From Mantis religiosa (Eukaryota > Arthropoda > Insecta > Mantodea > Mantidae), in assembly GCA_030765055.1 (NCBI GenBank), contig CM060953.1:67693901-67757900 (forward strand): 64,000 bases of DNA, written 5' to 3'. Shown here in pieces: positions 48,959 through 59,537 of the stretch. How positions within the stretch are numbered: position 1 is the first letter of the stretch; every line of letters starts with the position of its first letter. The translations under genes were made by a program, and so were the position numbers. Under the pieces are notes generated by a model. It was not told where the DNA came from. It worked only from the letters and a program-made list of their open reading frames with translations, and ran no database searches.

Positions 48959-49477
48959 TGTAGGGTTTTGTTAGATTAATTATGTGTATTATTTTGAGTT
49001 GATTAGAGTAGTCGTTAGTACAAATGTCCTTCCGTCCGTCTGTTACGTAATAGGCTGTTCCAACCACTGTTTGCTCCCTTGGCTCCACTCATGTAAACAA
49101 CAATAATAAATAAATTAATGGAACAGCCCTTGTGGAAATTGTAAATAACGTATTGTATTATTTGTACATGATGTATTTAGTTATTGGCACGTCGCCCATC
49201 TTGTTATTTGTGTATAAATAGTTGTATGTTGGGGTGTGTGAGCGGGTGTGGGAATAGCTCAAGGTAGCTGTGTGTGTGGGTGACGAAGCGTGGTGTGTGT
49301 GTAGACAGCAGGGGAGATGGACGACGCTGGACATTGTAAAGAATTATTTACGGTATAATAAATATAAACAGTGAGTGTCAGTGTAAGTGTCTTTAATATT
49401 GTTTTAAATTGTTTATTAAACCTATGAGTGAAACCCCCAGGTAATGTATCCTCGTTCGCCAGTTCAACAGTGGTAAT

Positions 49478-49508
<31 letters not shown>

Positions 49509-49589
49509 GGGTGTGAATGCAATACATTTTCTTTTCAGCATTCAATAAAATTAAGATCCCAGCATTACCTGGCAACGAGGGACATTACA
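48959..49589 (+). repeat. 5' LTR
   Basis: 631 bp. TATA-like TATAAATA at 49213-49220; AATAAA-type signals near 49360 and at ~49545. A T-run of 29 lies at 49480-49508. Differences from the 3' LTR: position 49018 (G against T), 49583-49584 (CA against TG) and the T-run length. Transcription would start ~25-30 bp after the TATA motif and the U3 part would carry the promoter. Confidence 0.95.
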
Positions 49590-49592
49590 TTT

Positions 49593-49606
49593 TGGTGGAG
49601 GCGCCG
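49593..49606 (+). other. Putative primer-binding site
   Basis: TGGTGGAGGCGCCG begins 3 nt after the 5' LTR. A leading TGG matches the complement of a tRNA CCA end, as in most LTR elements. The tRNA species cannot be named from the window. Confidence 0.5.
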
Positions 49607-50089
49607 TGTTTATTCATTTTGGAATCAGTTTAAGTGTAAATGTGCTTTATTGATATATATTTCATTAATTGCGTTCAATTTCAGTTCTGCGGTAGCCATC
49701 TTATGATAAGCAACTTGGGTAGTGACGTCACCCCGGCATTATTTGTTCACGTATTAACATGTTCTTTTGTTTGGTGCAGAAAATGCAGTGCTTTTTGAGC
49801 TTAATCCTTGTGGTTCTGTTTGCGATTATGCTCAGTTAGAAATTTTACGTTGATGATTTATCTTTTTGCATGGTTTTTTTTTTCTTTCATTTCCATTGGC
49901 ATTGTAATAATCAGAATTTTCTTTGCAGCATTTTGTGCAGTGCTAGTGTTATTCAGTCACGTATTGTGTTCTCACCGTGTTGCTATTTCTGCAGGAATTT
50001 CAAATCTTGTGTTCTATTACGAATAGTAGTCACTATCAGTGATTTTTGTAGTAATTTTGCATGTGTACATCGTTATCTTTTCTTTCACC
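49607..50089 (+). other. Leader between PBS and gag
   Basis: About 480 bp, T-rich. Contains upstream ATG codons with short frames, including one (from 50039) in frame with gag that would add 17 residues. No other feature seen. Confidence 0.5.
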
Positions 50090-51187
50090 ATGGAAAATTT
50101 TGTGGAGAATGACACAAATGTACATACATCCTCTGTCGGCACAGATGTCGAGCCTAATGAACGTAGTTCGGTACCTGATCAGTCACCCCCTGAAATTATT
50201 GCACAGAATACTGACCTTCTGGTTGCGGTACAGTCTACCATCACTAACACGATGGCTTCAATAAAACCTGTTTCTCAAACCTTTATACAACCATCTTGTT
50301 TTTCAGCTACTCCTAATGAATGTGTTAACGATTTTATGACTAATTTTGAAATGGTTGCTCGTGCTAATGCATGGAACAGTACTCAAAAGTTGCAGTTTTT
50401 CCCATGCTATCTTAAAGGTACTGCTGTAGCATGGTACAAGACGTTTTGCCATAGGTGCCCCGCTCACGACTGGTTTATTTTGAAAGATGCTTTTCTTACA
50501 GCTTTTCAGGTAGCTCACCAGGATGATGTGTATGAGATCCAACTTCGCCAACGTGTTCAGCGTGATTCTGAGCCTGTGCTTAACTACATTTATGATGTGC
50601 TAGTATTGTGTGATAAAGTAAATTCTTTTATGTCTCAGTCAGAGCAAATTAAGAATTTGTATAAAGGATTGAAACCACAGTATGTCCAGTTTCTCTTACC
50701 TTTGAATTTGCTTACTGTAGAGGAGGTTTTACAAGCTATTAAGCGCATTGATAAGGCTGAGTTTTACATCCAAAACCGACAACACCTGGTGTCTAATCAA
50801 CTGCATAGTAATGTGCCGATGTCCATACCTGGATACCCAGTTGTTTCTGCACCTCAATCTATATCTGGCCGTTCCGTTGCAGCGTCAGAGTGTTTGTCAC
50901 TCCCGTCGCCATCACCAGCACCTTCTCAGGATATGATGTCAGAGCTTGCAGCCAAAATGGACCGTTTAGCCAATCAACTTCAATCTTTGCAGGTTCATGC
51001 TAATTCTGACCCAGTAACGAGGTCATCTCCCCGCCAAGATGGTAACTGCTCCAATGGTGGACGTACTGCTAACTTTGTATGCTATAAGTGTAACCAACCT
51101 GGTCACATAGCACGTTTTTGCAGACAATCTTCAGATGCTTATAGTTCAAAAAACGCCCAGCGCGGTGCCTCAAACAGGCCACGGTAG
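50090..51187 (+). CDS. gag: Gag polyprotein of the Gypsy element
   Basis: Structural protein forming the virus-like particle and packaging element RNA. 365 residues from ATG 50090, chosen for its CACCATGG context; an in-frame upstream ATG at 50039 is possible but in poor context. The middle part (FMTNFEMVARANAWNSTQKL, CYLKGTAVAWYKTF, FLTAFQ) fits the Gypsy capsid fold pattern (W-----R---F---L-G-A--W). A low-complexity Pro/Ser stretch follows, then one zinc knuckle, C-x2-C-x4-H-x4-C, encoded at 51080-51121. The stop is TAG 51185-51187. pol overlaps by 43 nt in the -1 frame. No lesion seen. Confidence 0.95.
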   Translation: MENFVENDTNVHTSSVGTDVEPNERSSVPDQSPPEIIAQNTDLLVAVQSTITNTMASIKPVSQTFIQPSCFSATPNECVNDFMTNFEMVARANAWNSTQKLQFFPCYLKGTAVAWYKTFCHRCPAHDWFILKDAFLTAFQVAHQDDVYEIQLRQRVQRDSEPVLNYIYDVLVLCDKVNSFMSQSEQIKNLYKGLKPQYVQFLLPLNLLTVEEVLQAIKRIDKAEFYIQNRQHLVSNQLHSNVPMSIPGYPVVSAPQSISGRSVAASECLSLPSPSPAPSQDMMSELAAKMDRLANQLQSLQVHANSDPVTRSSPRQDGNCSNGGRTANFVCYKCNQPGHIARFCRQSSDAYSSKNAQRGASNRPR

Positions 51188-54100
51188 CAGAGATTCATCA
51201 CGACAGCAAGCCTGATCAGTCGTCCAGTTCAACTTTACCTTTTGGCCATGTTTTACAAGTTTCAGGGTCCATTAATAATACCCCTGTGAAGGTTCTTCTC
51301 GATACTGGCAGTGCTGTCAGTATTGTCAATGCTGTACACGTATCTGATATTTCTAAATTGCAGCCTGTGGACATTTTACTTAGAACTGCTGGAAACAAGC
51401 TTTTAGATGCTGCATACCACCTACCTTTGGATTTTTCAATTAATAACTATCTCTTTCAGGAAGATGTTCTTGTTGTAAAAGGGCTAGCACATGACTTGAT
51501 TTTAGGTAATGATTTTTTGTCTGCACACAAAGCTATTATTGATTATGTAAAAAATGATGTTGTGATTCATGTAGATGACAAGTTGTGTCATATTTCTATG
51601 GTAGAGAACACAGAACTCCCCATGTCAGATATTGCTGTAGTGCCGTTTACTGAGGGTGATGTTACTAAACCAGAAAACAAAGTGTTTGTTAAAGAAGATG
51701 TTCAGATTCCTCCATTTTCGGTTTGTCATGTAGCAGTAGAACTTTCTTCACCCATTGATTGTGATGTAATGTTTGAGCCTGTGCCAGGTATTTTGCAAAA
51801 GAAACAGATATCCATTCCTCAAATGGTTTGCTCACCCCGACAAGATTATATTGTGCCTGTTCAAAATGCATCACCAGAGCCTAAGACTTTGTTTTCTCGC
51901 ACGACTTTAGCTAATGTCCAAGATGTTGCTTTTGTTCAGAGTCATTCAATCTCACCTCAGGATATCACGCCCTTGGAAGCACCAAACTTTCAGTTTAATG
52001 TAAATAATAAATTGTCTTCTAGCCAGAAAGATAAACTTCATGCTCTTTTATTGAAATATTCTCATGTCTTTGCAACCTCCTTGCAGGATTTAGGTACGAC
52101 CAATGTTGCTAAATTTGATATACAGGTTTCTGACCCAACTCCTATTAAGCTGCGCCCGTATAGAGTTCCTATCAAGCAACGTGAAATCATCGATCAGCAA
52201 GTTCAAGAGATGAAAGATGCTGGGATCATCAGGGATTCTCAGTCTCCGTGGGGTTCTCCTGTGGTGCTAGTTAAGAAAAAGGATGGCTCGACCAGATTTT
52301 GTGTGGACTACAGGAAGCTTAACTCGGTGACCATTCCATCATCTTTTCCACTTCCCATCATCGACGACTTGCTTAGCTCATTGCATGGAGTATCCTGGTT
52401 CTGCTCGTTGGATCTTCTTTCTGCTTATTTTCAGGTCCCCCTTGAGGAGCACGCCAAGCCACTCACGGCGTTTGTTTGCCACAGTGGTCAATTTGAATTT
52501 GAAAGACTTTCCTTTGGACTAGCCAATGCTCCCCGTTTCTTTTCTTACATTGCTGAAAAGTTGTTAGGTGATTTAAAATTTAAGAAAGCTCTGGCTTACC
52601 TTGATGATATCCTTGTTTATGCTCATTCTTTTGAGGAACTACTGGATAATTTAGAGGCTGTTTTTCAGCGTTTGGTGCTTTTCAACTTTAAATTGAAACC
52701 GCAGAAATGTTTCTTTGCCATGAACCGTGTCAAACTTTTGGGTTTTGAAGTCTCTAATAAGGGCATATCTCCAGACTCAGACAATATAATTGTGATTCAA
52801 AATTTACCTCAGCCTAAGAATGTCAGGGATATCAGGAAGGTTCTTGGTTTGTTCAATTTTTATCGAAAGTTTGTGAAAGGTTATGCTGACATTGCCCATC
52901 CTTTAACACAATTGACTAAAAAGAACTGTGATTTTGTTTGGGGTTCTGACCAACAGCATGCTTTTCAGGCCTTGAAGGATGCGCTGACTTCTGCACCGGT
53001 GTTAGCACACTATACTCCTGGAGCGTACACAGAGCTCCACAATGATGCTAGTGGTGTAGGCATAGGGTGTGTTTTGTTGCAATCTGTAAACGACCAGCTA
53101 AGACCTGTTGCTTATGCCTCTAGATTGTTGTCAAAGTGTGAGCGTAATTATGGTGTTCCAGAGTTGGAGCTCCTAGCTATTGTTTTTGGTTTCACACATT
53201 TTAGAACATTTGTATATGGTTATAAAGTTCATGTGATTTCTGACCACCATTCATTGTGTTATCTAAATAATCTGAAAGATCTTACAGGGCGTCTGGCTCG
53301 CTGGAGCCTTAAACTACAGGAGTTTGATTATACTATCTGTTACAAATCTGGTAAAAAGCATAACGATGCAGACACTTTATCTAGGTTTCCTGTGCTGCAA
53401 CCCCAGGAACATCAAGTGGAGCAATTGGATGATGTATTAACTTGTTTACTTTCTCCTATAGAAGTTGCGGAAAAACAGAAAGCTGATCCACTGCTGCGTC
53501 CTCTAATGGATACCTTAGTGGACGACACTAATGCTACTCCGAAGCTTCTGCGCCAAACTGCCACCTATACTCTTAAATCTGGTGCTTTATATAGAAAAAA
53601 TGCTGGTTCCACGGGTCCTCTGCATTTACTGGTGATTCCAGAGTCGTTGAAGCATGAGATTCTTACCTCTTGTCATGATGATCCACTTTCAGGTCACCTT
53701 GGGTTTTCCAAAACTTATAATAAGATTCATTCCAGATACTATTGGATTGGCATGAAGAAAGATATCGAACATTTTGTGAGGACCTGCCCGAGCTGCCAAT
53801 CGCGTAAAGGCCCTAAGAACTTGAAGCCCGCAGGATTACTTCAACCTCTTCCTGTTTTAGCTGTAGGTCAACGTTGGGGTATTGACCTTTTGGGTCCTCT
53901 TCCTAGGTCATCCACTGGCAACCGCCACATTATTGTGTGCACCGAGTATGCCACTAGATGGGTCGAGGCTGCTCCGCTTCCAGCGGCTACTGTTCCTCAT
54001 GTCACCAGGTTTATTTTACAGAATGTCGTCTGTCGTCATGGTGCTCCTGAGACATTGCTATCCGATCGGGGTACTGTGTTCCTCAGCCAGGTCACGCAGG

Positions 54101-54717
54101 AGTTACTAAAATCTCTGTCTATTTCTCCTAACTTTACTAGCTCTTATCATCCACAGACGAACGGGCTCACGGAACGTTTCAATGCCACACTAGTTAATAT
54201 GTTGAGCCATTTTATTGATGACAATCAGCGTAATTGGGATACGGTGTTGCCTTATGTTATATTTTCTTACAATTCTTCTGTACAGCAGACGACCAAGTTT
54301 TCTCCGTTTTTCCTGATGTATGGACGAGAGCCTGTTCTCCCTAATGAAGTTCAGTTACAGGCTACTACTAACGACTTGTTCGTCCGGAAGACTTTAGAGG
54401 ACATCCAGAAGGCCCGTGAGCTTGCCATCCACAACATCAACAAGCAACAGATCAAACAGAAGTCTCAGTATGATGCCAAACATCGAGATGTGTCCTTTAA
54501 TGTTGGTCAATTAGTTAAAGTTTTTACCCCCGTTAGGAAACGAGGCAAATGCACCAAGCTCCTACACCGCTATTTTGGCCCGTTTGAAATTGTGAAGAGG
54601 CTCACACCTGTGACTTATGTTGTACGTCGACCGAATGCCCCTAGGGCTAAGTTACAGTCCATCCATGTTTCCCGCATCTTCCCGTATCACGATCCTACTG
54701 GCCCTTATCGTGCTTAA
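51145..54717 (+). CDS. pol: Pol polyprotein (PR-RT-RNase H-IN) of the Gypsy element
   Basis: Open -1 frame of 1190 codons, with no ATG before codon 48, so it is expected as a Gag-Pol frameshift product. Protease: LLDTGSAVS (DTG at 51301-51309). Reverse transcriptase: SPWGSPVVLVKKKDG, RFCVDYRKLN, SLDLLSAYFQ and the catalytic YLDD at 52597-52608. RNase H: NDASGVGIG (Asp 53044), PELELLAIVF, ISDHHSL and a final Asp in NDADTLSR. Integrase: HHCC zinc finger (His 53674 and 53695, CPSC near 53784), catalytic Asp 53884, Asp 54064 and Glu 54172 (D,D-35-E), YHPQTNGLTER, then YGREPVLP and a GPF module (RYFGPFEIV). No chromodomain. No stops or frameshifts. Length is typical for the family. Confidence 0.97.
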   Translation, partial: FKKRPARCLKQATVAEIHHDSKPDQSSSSTLPFGHVLQVSGSINNTPVKVLLDTGSAVSIVNAVHVSDISKLQPVDILLRTAGNKLLDAAYHLPLDFSINNYLFQEDVLVVKGLAHDLILGNDFLSAHKAIIDYVKNDVVIHVDDKLCHISMVENTELPMSDIAVVPFTEGDVTKPENKVFVKEDVQIPPFSVCHVAVELSSPIDCDVMFEPVPGILQKKQISIPQMVCSPRQDYIVPVQNASPEPKTLFSRTTLANVQDVAFVQSHSISPQDITPLEAPNFQFNVNNKLSSSQKDKLHALLLKYSHVFATSLQDLGTTNVAKFDIQVSDPTPIKLRPYRVPIKQREIIDQQVQEMKDAGIIRDSQSPWGSPVVLVKKKDGSTRFCVDYRKLNSVTIPSSFPLPIIDDLLSSLHGVSWFCSLDLLSAYFQVPLEEHAKPLTAFVCHSGQFEFERLSFGLANAPRFFSYIAEKLLGDLKFKKALAYLDDILVYAHSFEELLDNLEAVFQRLVLFNFKLKPQKCFFAMNRVKLLGFEVSNKGISPDSDNIIVIQNLPQPKNVRDIRKVLGLFNFYRKFVKGYADIAHPLTQLTKKNCDFVWGSDQQHAFQALKDALTSAPVLAHYTPGAYTELHNDASGVGIGCVLLQSVNDQLRPVAYASRLLSKCERNYGVPELELLAIVFGFTHFRTFVYGYKVHVISDHHSLCYLNNLKDLTGRLARWSLKLQEFDYTICYKSGKKHNDADTLSRFPVLQPQEHQVEQLDDVLTCLLSPIEVAEKQKADPLLRPLMDTLVDDTNATPKLLRQTATYTLKSGALYRKNAGSTGPLHLLVIPESLKHEILTSCHDDPLSGHLGFSKTYNKIHSRYYWIGMKKDIEHFVRTCPSCQSRKGPKNLKPAGLLQPLPVLAVGQRWGIDLLGPLPRSSTGNRHIIVCTEYATRWVEAAPLPAATVPHVTRFILQNVVCRHGAPETLLSDRGTVFLSQVTQELLKSLSISPNFTSSYHPQTNGLTERFNATLVNMLSHFIDDNQRNWDTVLPYVIFSYNSSVQQTTKFSPFFLMYGREPVLPNEVQLQATTNDLFVRKTLEDIQKARELAIHNINKQQIKQKSQYDAKHRDVSFNVGQLVKVFTPVRKRGKCTKLLHRYFGPFEIVKRLTPVTYVVRRPNAPRAKLQSIHVSRIFPYHDPTGPYRA
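51148..51182 (+). promoter_or_regulatory. -1 ribosomal frameshift site, gag to pol
   Basis: The gag frame reads TCA AAA AAC, giving the canonical slippery heptamer A AAA AAC at 51148-51154. Ten nt downstream, GTGCCT (51165-51170) can pair with AGG-C-CAC (76-82) with one bulged C and a 5-nt loop. The pol frame is open from 51145 after a TAG at 51142-51144, so slippage here enters pol. Heptamer type and spacing match well-known -1 frameshift signals; efficiency is unknown. Confidence 0.85.
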
Positions 54718-56264
54718 TTTTTTTTTTCTCTCTCTCAAGTTCAGTTCATCGTCTGATAAACTCAGTTAATGATGCTTTGCTATGCTTTACATATAATTCT
54801 ATTGATGCATATTTTATTTAACCTCTTGTGTGACTACCATTTCGTCATTTGCTTAGGTTCACTTAATTCTTCATATTTCTGATTATTTATGACGTTCTCC
54901 CAGGAACCCCGTGCCAACCATTCCGTTTATATCAGAGCTATTAACGTTTTATCGTGACTGTTTCAGTGTTTTACTCATGTACCATCTTTATCGAAGTAGC
55001 AGTGTAGTGTGTGGTCCAGCTGCGAAGACAGCCGCCACATCCCAGTGGTTGTTCGAGTTCAATGTGAGCACCGTCGTGACTGCAGCACATTGTAGAAGAG
55101 GAGTCGTCCCTGAGGAAGCCGCTGCGCACCTGGGAGCGACCTCAGTATTGGAGTGACGCCTAGTGAAACCGCTGTGATGCGCTCACTAGTGCGAGGAGGT
55201 TTGAATTATAAGATGCTTTAGGGTGGGTATTAAGTTTTGTCACTGGCCAGTCACTGAAGTATTATTTCATTTGCTGTTAAGATGCTTAGTCCTTTGTTTC
55301 AGATTTTTCTTTTAAAAATCAGGGTTGAGCTCTCTTCACCGCCACGGCAGTTCCTGGATGAAGAACCTTCTTAGTTTTTTTTTTTTTTTATCCCAGTGAT
55401 AAAAGTCTTATTGTGTGAATGAGTGTGTGGAGATGGCCATCTCAAAAGTGTATTTAGTATCCGGATACACTACATGTTATAATTTTGTTTTGTTGTTTTT
55501 ATGTTATTGTCACTTTTGATTTACCCCCTTACATTTCCCTCCAAAAGTATATTTAACTATGGGTAGCCTTATGTTATACTTGTTCATTGTTTATTGTATA
55601 ATTGTTTAGTTTTGTGCGGGAGTGCCCCAGGAAGATTGTCGTCGTCTGCAGCTAGCATGAGCCCCCGGCCACCCTCACCTATCAGCAGAAGCAGTAGTTG
55701 CAGCAGGAGAGGCAGCAGCAGCATCGCGGCAGCACCAGTACCAGAGGCAGTAACGCTGGCTATGCCTCAAAGTTTCCGGAGTGACCACAGGGGTCACTTC
55801 ATCAGTATGGCAGACCACAATTCCAGCAAGTTGGTTACCTTTGCAGTTCGTTGTGGGGTGATGTGGCCAGTCTCCCACAGGTGTGTGGCAGCAGGAGAGC
55901 AGCACAGCTTGCTGGCTCCCCTATGTTTGGAACTGTCTGTGACATTAGGTATGTGCCATTTGTGGTAACCACCAGTTTGCCCAATTTTCATCTTCAGGGT
56001 CGGTCTGCTACTCCAAATGGTTGTAATCGTCGTGCTGCGCCTCTGTGACTTCCATCAGTGTTCCAGTGGTGTAGGGTTGGTTCGGTGGACTCTGGGACAA
56101 CATCAGGCATCGTGACTCATTGGGAGGGGCCTCTCAGGAATTCATTTATTGTAATTTTCATGTTTGTGTTTTCTAATGATAGGTTAGGGGCTACCCTTAG
56201 TGCTTTTCTTTTGTGTGTTTTGCTGTTTGCTATTGGTTCGACGAGCAGGGGCTCGTCTTTTGCT
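54718..56264 (+). other. pol-3' LTR spacer, non-coding, no env
   Basis: About 1.55 kb with only short frames (81, 124 and 78 codons), none with signal peptide, transmembrane and glycoprotein features. A CAG/AGC-rich stretch near 55690-55745 gives a Ser/Ala-rich frame. A perfect 7-bp hairpin (GACGAGC-AGGG-GCTCGTC, 56240-56257) stands just before the purine tract. Confidence 0.75.
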
Positions 56265-56278
56265 AGAGGGGAGGGAAA
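56265..56278 (+). other. Polypurine tract
   Basis: AGAGGGGAGGGAAA abuts the first base of the 3' LTR: the expected plus-strand primer site. Confidence 0.9.
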
Positions 56279-56907
56279 TGTAGGGTTTTGTTAGATTAAT
56301 TATGTGTATTATTTTGAGTTGATTAGAGTAGTCGTTATTACAAATGTCCTTCCGTCCGTCTGTTACGTAATAGGCTGTTCCAACCACTGTTTGCTCCCTT
56401 GGCTCCACTCATGTAAACAACAATAATAAATAAATTAATGGAACAGCCCTTGTGGAAATTGTAAATAACGTATTGTATTATTTGTACATGATGTATTTAG
56501 TTATTGGCACGTCGCCCATCTTGTTATTTGTGTATAAATAGTTGTATGTTGGGGTGTGTGAGCGGGTGTGGGAATAGCTCAAGGTAGCTGTGTGTGTGGG
56601 TGACGAAGCGTGGTGTGTGTGTAGACAGCAGGGGAGATGGACGACGCTGGACATTGTAAAGAATTATTTACGGTATAATAAATATAAACAGTGAGTGTCA
56701 GTGTAAGTGTCTTTAATATTGTTTTAAATTGTTTATTAAACCTATGAGTGAAACCCCCAGGTAATGTATCCTCGTTCGCCAGTTCAACAGTGGTAATAGT
56801 TTTTTTTTTTTTTTTTTTTTTTTTTTGGGTGTGAATGCAATACATTTTCTTTTCAGCATTCAATAAAATTAAGATCCCAGCATTACCTGGCAACGAGGGA
56901 TGTTACA
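56279..56907 (+). repeat. 3' LTR
   Basis: 629 bp, same landmarks as the 5' LTR: TATAAATA at 56533-56540, T-run of 27 at 56800-56826, ending TTACA. Followed by ATAT (56908-56911). Confidence 0.96.
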
Positions 56908-56911
56908 ATAT

Positions 56912-57731
56912 TAATCCAGTGATCTAATGATATCAAAATATTATTTAATTGCAACCATACACACAAGGCAAATTTAGGGTAGAAACTTTATATCCCATTA
57001 ACACATATAACCTTTCTCAAAATATACTTAGGAGACTTGCTATACGCCAAGCTTTTAATATCTTTTAGCACTCCGTCAAAGCATTGCATATACTGAATAA
57101 ACCTGTAAAGTGGTAAATTCAGTTTTCGATGTATAAAAATATATTCTTTGTGCCCTGATTTAAACGTTATGCATACAGCAACTGAATAAACTAGATATTT
57201 TGTATTTAAAATCTATGTAGCCGCAGTGTTCTGCATTTTTGTGCTATTTATTTAAAATAAGCGATTAAATATTATAAATTCATTAATATTATGCTTGAAA
57301 TTTGAAATCTAAATCCGTTGACGAAAGCGAAATTAAGTTAATATCTCTCAGTACCACATTGTTAAGCCAGCATAACTTTTAAATTATGTACAAGTTTCTT
57401 CCATGATCAAAATATAGGTTCAAGATTGTACTCAAGATGCTAGGATATCCAGTTTAACTTATTTAAATAAATATAAAGGCATTCCAAAAGAATGCAAAAT
57501 AACATTTATTTTAAATGTATGAAAATGCTATTGCTATACAGAAAATTTATTATTAATGAAGCGGCAATAACAGAGCTTTAAGACGAGAAAGTAAGGGTTA
57601 CTGACATAGAACTGTTTAAAAAACGTGGATAATCTTAGAGTTTTGATGAATTTTTAAAAATGCTTAGTATAACTTCCTCCCAAAAGGAAAGACAGACTTG
57701 GACAAAAGTGATGCAAAATGATCAAGAGAAA
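56912..57731. other. No feature recognised
   Basis: AT-rich flank without a supported element. Confidence 0.4.
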
Positions 57732-57964
57732 CGCCCGCCTCGGTAGCTGGTGGTAGCGTGTCTGCCTCACGTTCAAGAGGTCCCGAGTTCGAATCTCGGT
57801 CAGGGTGAGTTACCTGGATAAGGTTTCTTCCGGGGTTTTCCCTTATCCTGAAAGAGGAATGTCACTTAACACTTACCTCTAAGGACCCTGGGCTCATTTG
57901 AGCATCATTTCACCGACTTTCATTCATGGTCCGATATGACTTAACGTTGGAGGACGTAAATTAA
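57732..57964 (+). mobile_element. SINE family A, full-length
   Basis: CGCCTCGGTAGCTGGTGG (A box), GAGTTCGAATCTCGG (perfect B box), GTTACCTGGATAAGG, CCGGGGTTTTCCCTTATCC and GGGCTCATTTGAGCATC, then CGTTGGAGGACGTAAATTAA followed by an ATAT run. Body close to consensus. Confidence 0.93.
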
Positions 57965-59537
57965 ATATATATATCAAGAGAAACTAAAATATTAAAGCTG
58001 AAAATTGATTTTTACATGCCTTATTTTGTTATAGGCTGAGCTACCTTTGTAAGGGGTATTTATTTTACTTTTAATATAATGTACCCTGCTTACGAATTTG
58101 TTGGTGTTACTGGCTGGTAAGGTGGAATAGAAGTTCTCAACTTTATCTAAGTATAATTAGGCAAATAAATACGTACCATTTATTTTCTTTCACATTCGTG
58201 TCTTGTAAGGGAACAAAGAGGTGCAAAATGACCACATAAATATTTTTTTCTGACAATTATGCGGTTCTTTCAATTAAGAAAATATATTAGGCTTAACATG
58301 AAAGCACTATACAGAATATCAGCTATATTATTTTCAAAGGTAGTTTAAAATTAATGTAATATATTGCACTTTACCGACTGATCCACTGGTTGCGGAAGGA
58401 TAAGCGGAGCGCTCTCAACCAGCAAAAATACAGTCTAAAAGTCTTCAACGGATATGTAAGCAAGTGAGCACTAGCTGTTTTGGTGAGTTAGTATGAGGTG
58501 ATGAGGGCGTTTCTGATGTAACATAACGTACAGTTAGTGTTACTTCTACAAGAGATTACTGAAGTCTTGTATAAACTTCTCCGGCGAATGAATCATCAGC
58601 GGCTATGACGTGAGAAAAATATTGTGAGATGAAATTAAACTGTCACTTTAGTGAAATGATAGATACTAATAAAGTGAGAGTGAAAACTTTATCTCCACAT
58701 GTCCTTAAACATAAGAACTTGTTTTCTGACAAATTACGAAAGATATAAAGCTAAAATTTCTTATACCTTTTGAACCCTGTAAAATATAATACGTTTAGTA
58801 GATATAATAGTTCTAACCAAATCCCTGGGTAAACAGTTTTGAAGAAAAGTACGCTGATGTCACTTTCTATTAATATGATTTGGAGGTTTATACACCATTT
58901 GTTACAACTATTTCATTTTGGGAAAAGATGTGTATGTATTGACACTTAAGTATATATTTTACACTGAGTACACATGTATTCACTTTTAGTATACCAGGAG
59001 AATAAGGAGATAATGGATCCATTTAGCAGTTATTAGTTAATACTAGAACATTCATTGGGGATAATATTCGTGGGAAATAAATCCTGAGAATGACACTAGG
59101 TTACGCATGTGTATTCTCGCTTTATTTGCTTTCAAGTTGGTAAGCATGCAACGCGTTCCTCATTTATTACGCAGTATGGTAGTGATTCGAGTTCTGGAGA
59201 TGACAGCAAGCTCCCGCCTTCTATAGTTCAGTTTGGCGTGGCAAATTCTCTGTGGTACATTCACAAAAACTATACAAGAAGTAAATGGGAGGTCAAAAAC
59301 TGCATAGAGAACCGTGCCAGTATCCTATACGGACGTTTCTACTACGTTCAGTGGCATCCTTGTTGGACAATTTTATTACTTAAAATGTATTTACTTTATG
59401 TTCATTCATGTATTTGTTTTATTCACGTCCCACAACTAGTAAACCTGTTTAAAAATTAGAGCTTCTCATACTAAACAAGAAGGTTATAATACTTAAAGGA
59501 ATTAAATTTTAACATCAATTTACAGTTAATACCCTTT
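57965..59537. other. No gene recognised
   Basis: A 116-codon frame at 59109-59459 (contains SDSSSGDDSKLPP) has no domain I know; it could be a small exon or chance. The rest is AT-rich. Confidence 0.35.

Larger units (their letters stand above)
48959..56907 (+). mobile_element. Intact Gypsy (Ty3-like) LTR retrotransposon
   Basis: 7949 bp, bounded by TGTAGGGTT...TTACA on both LTRs and flanked by ATAT at 48955-48958 and 56908-56911. Order: LTR, leader, gag, pol (-1 frame), spacer, polypurine tract, LTR. Neither gag nor pol has an internal stop, and the LTRs differ by three substitutions and two T in a homopolymer. There is no envelope gene. Together this points to a young and possibly still mobile copy. 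Its codon and base composition is more even than the AT-rich flanks. Confidence 0.97.

Noticed and set aside
49480..49508. T-run as a SINE or retrogene tail
   Set aside because: It is internal to the LTR and repeated at the same place in the 3' LTR.
54718..56278. Envelope gene downstream of pol
   Set aside because: Only short unrelated frames; no signal peptide, glycosylated ectodomain or transmembrane pattern.
59109..59459. 116-codon frame as a host exon
   Set aside because: A SDSSSGDDSK-type segment is suggestive, but there is no recognised domain and no convincing splice-site pair; left unannotated as a gene.
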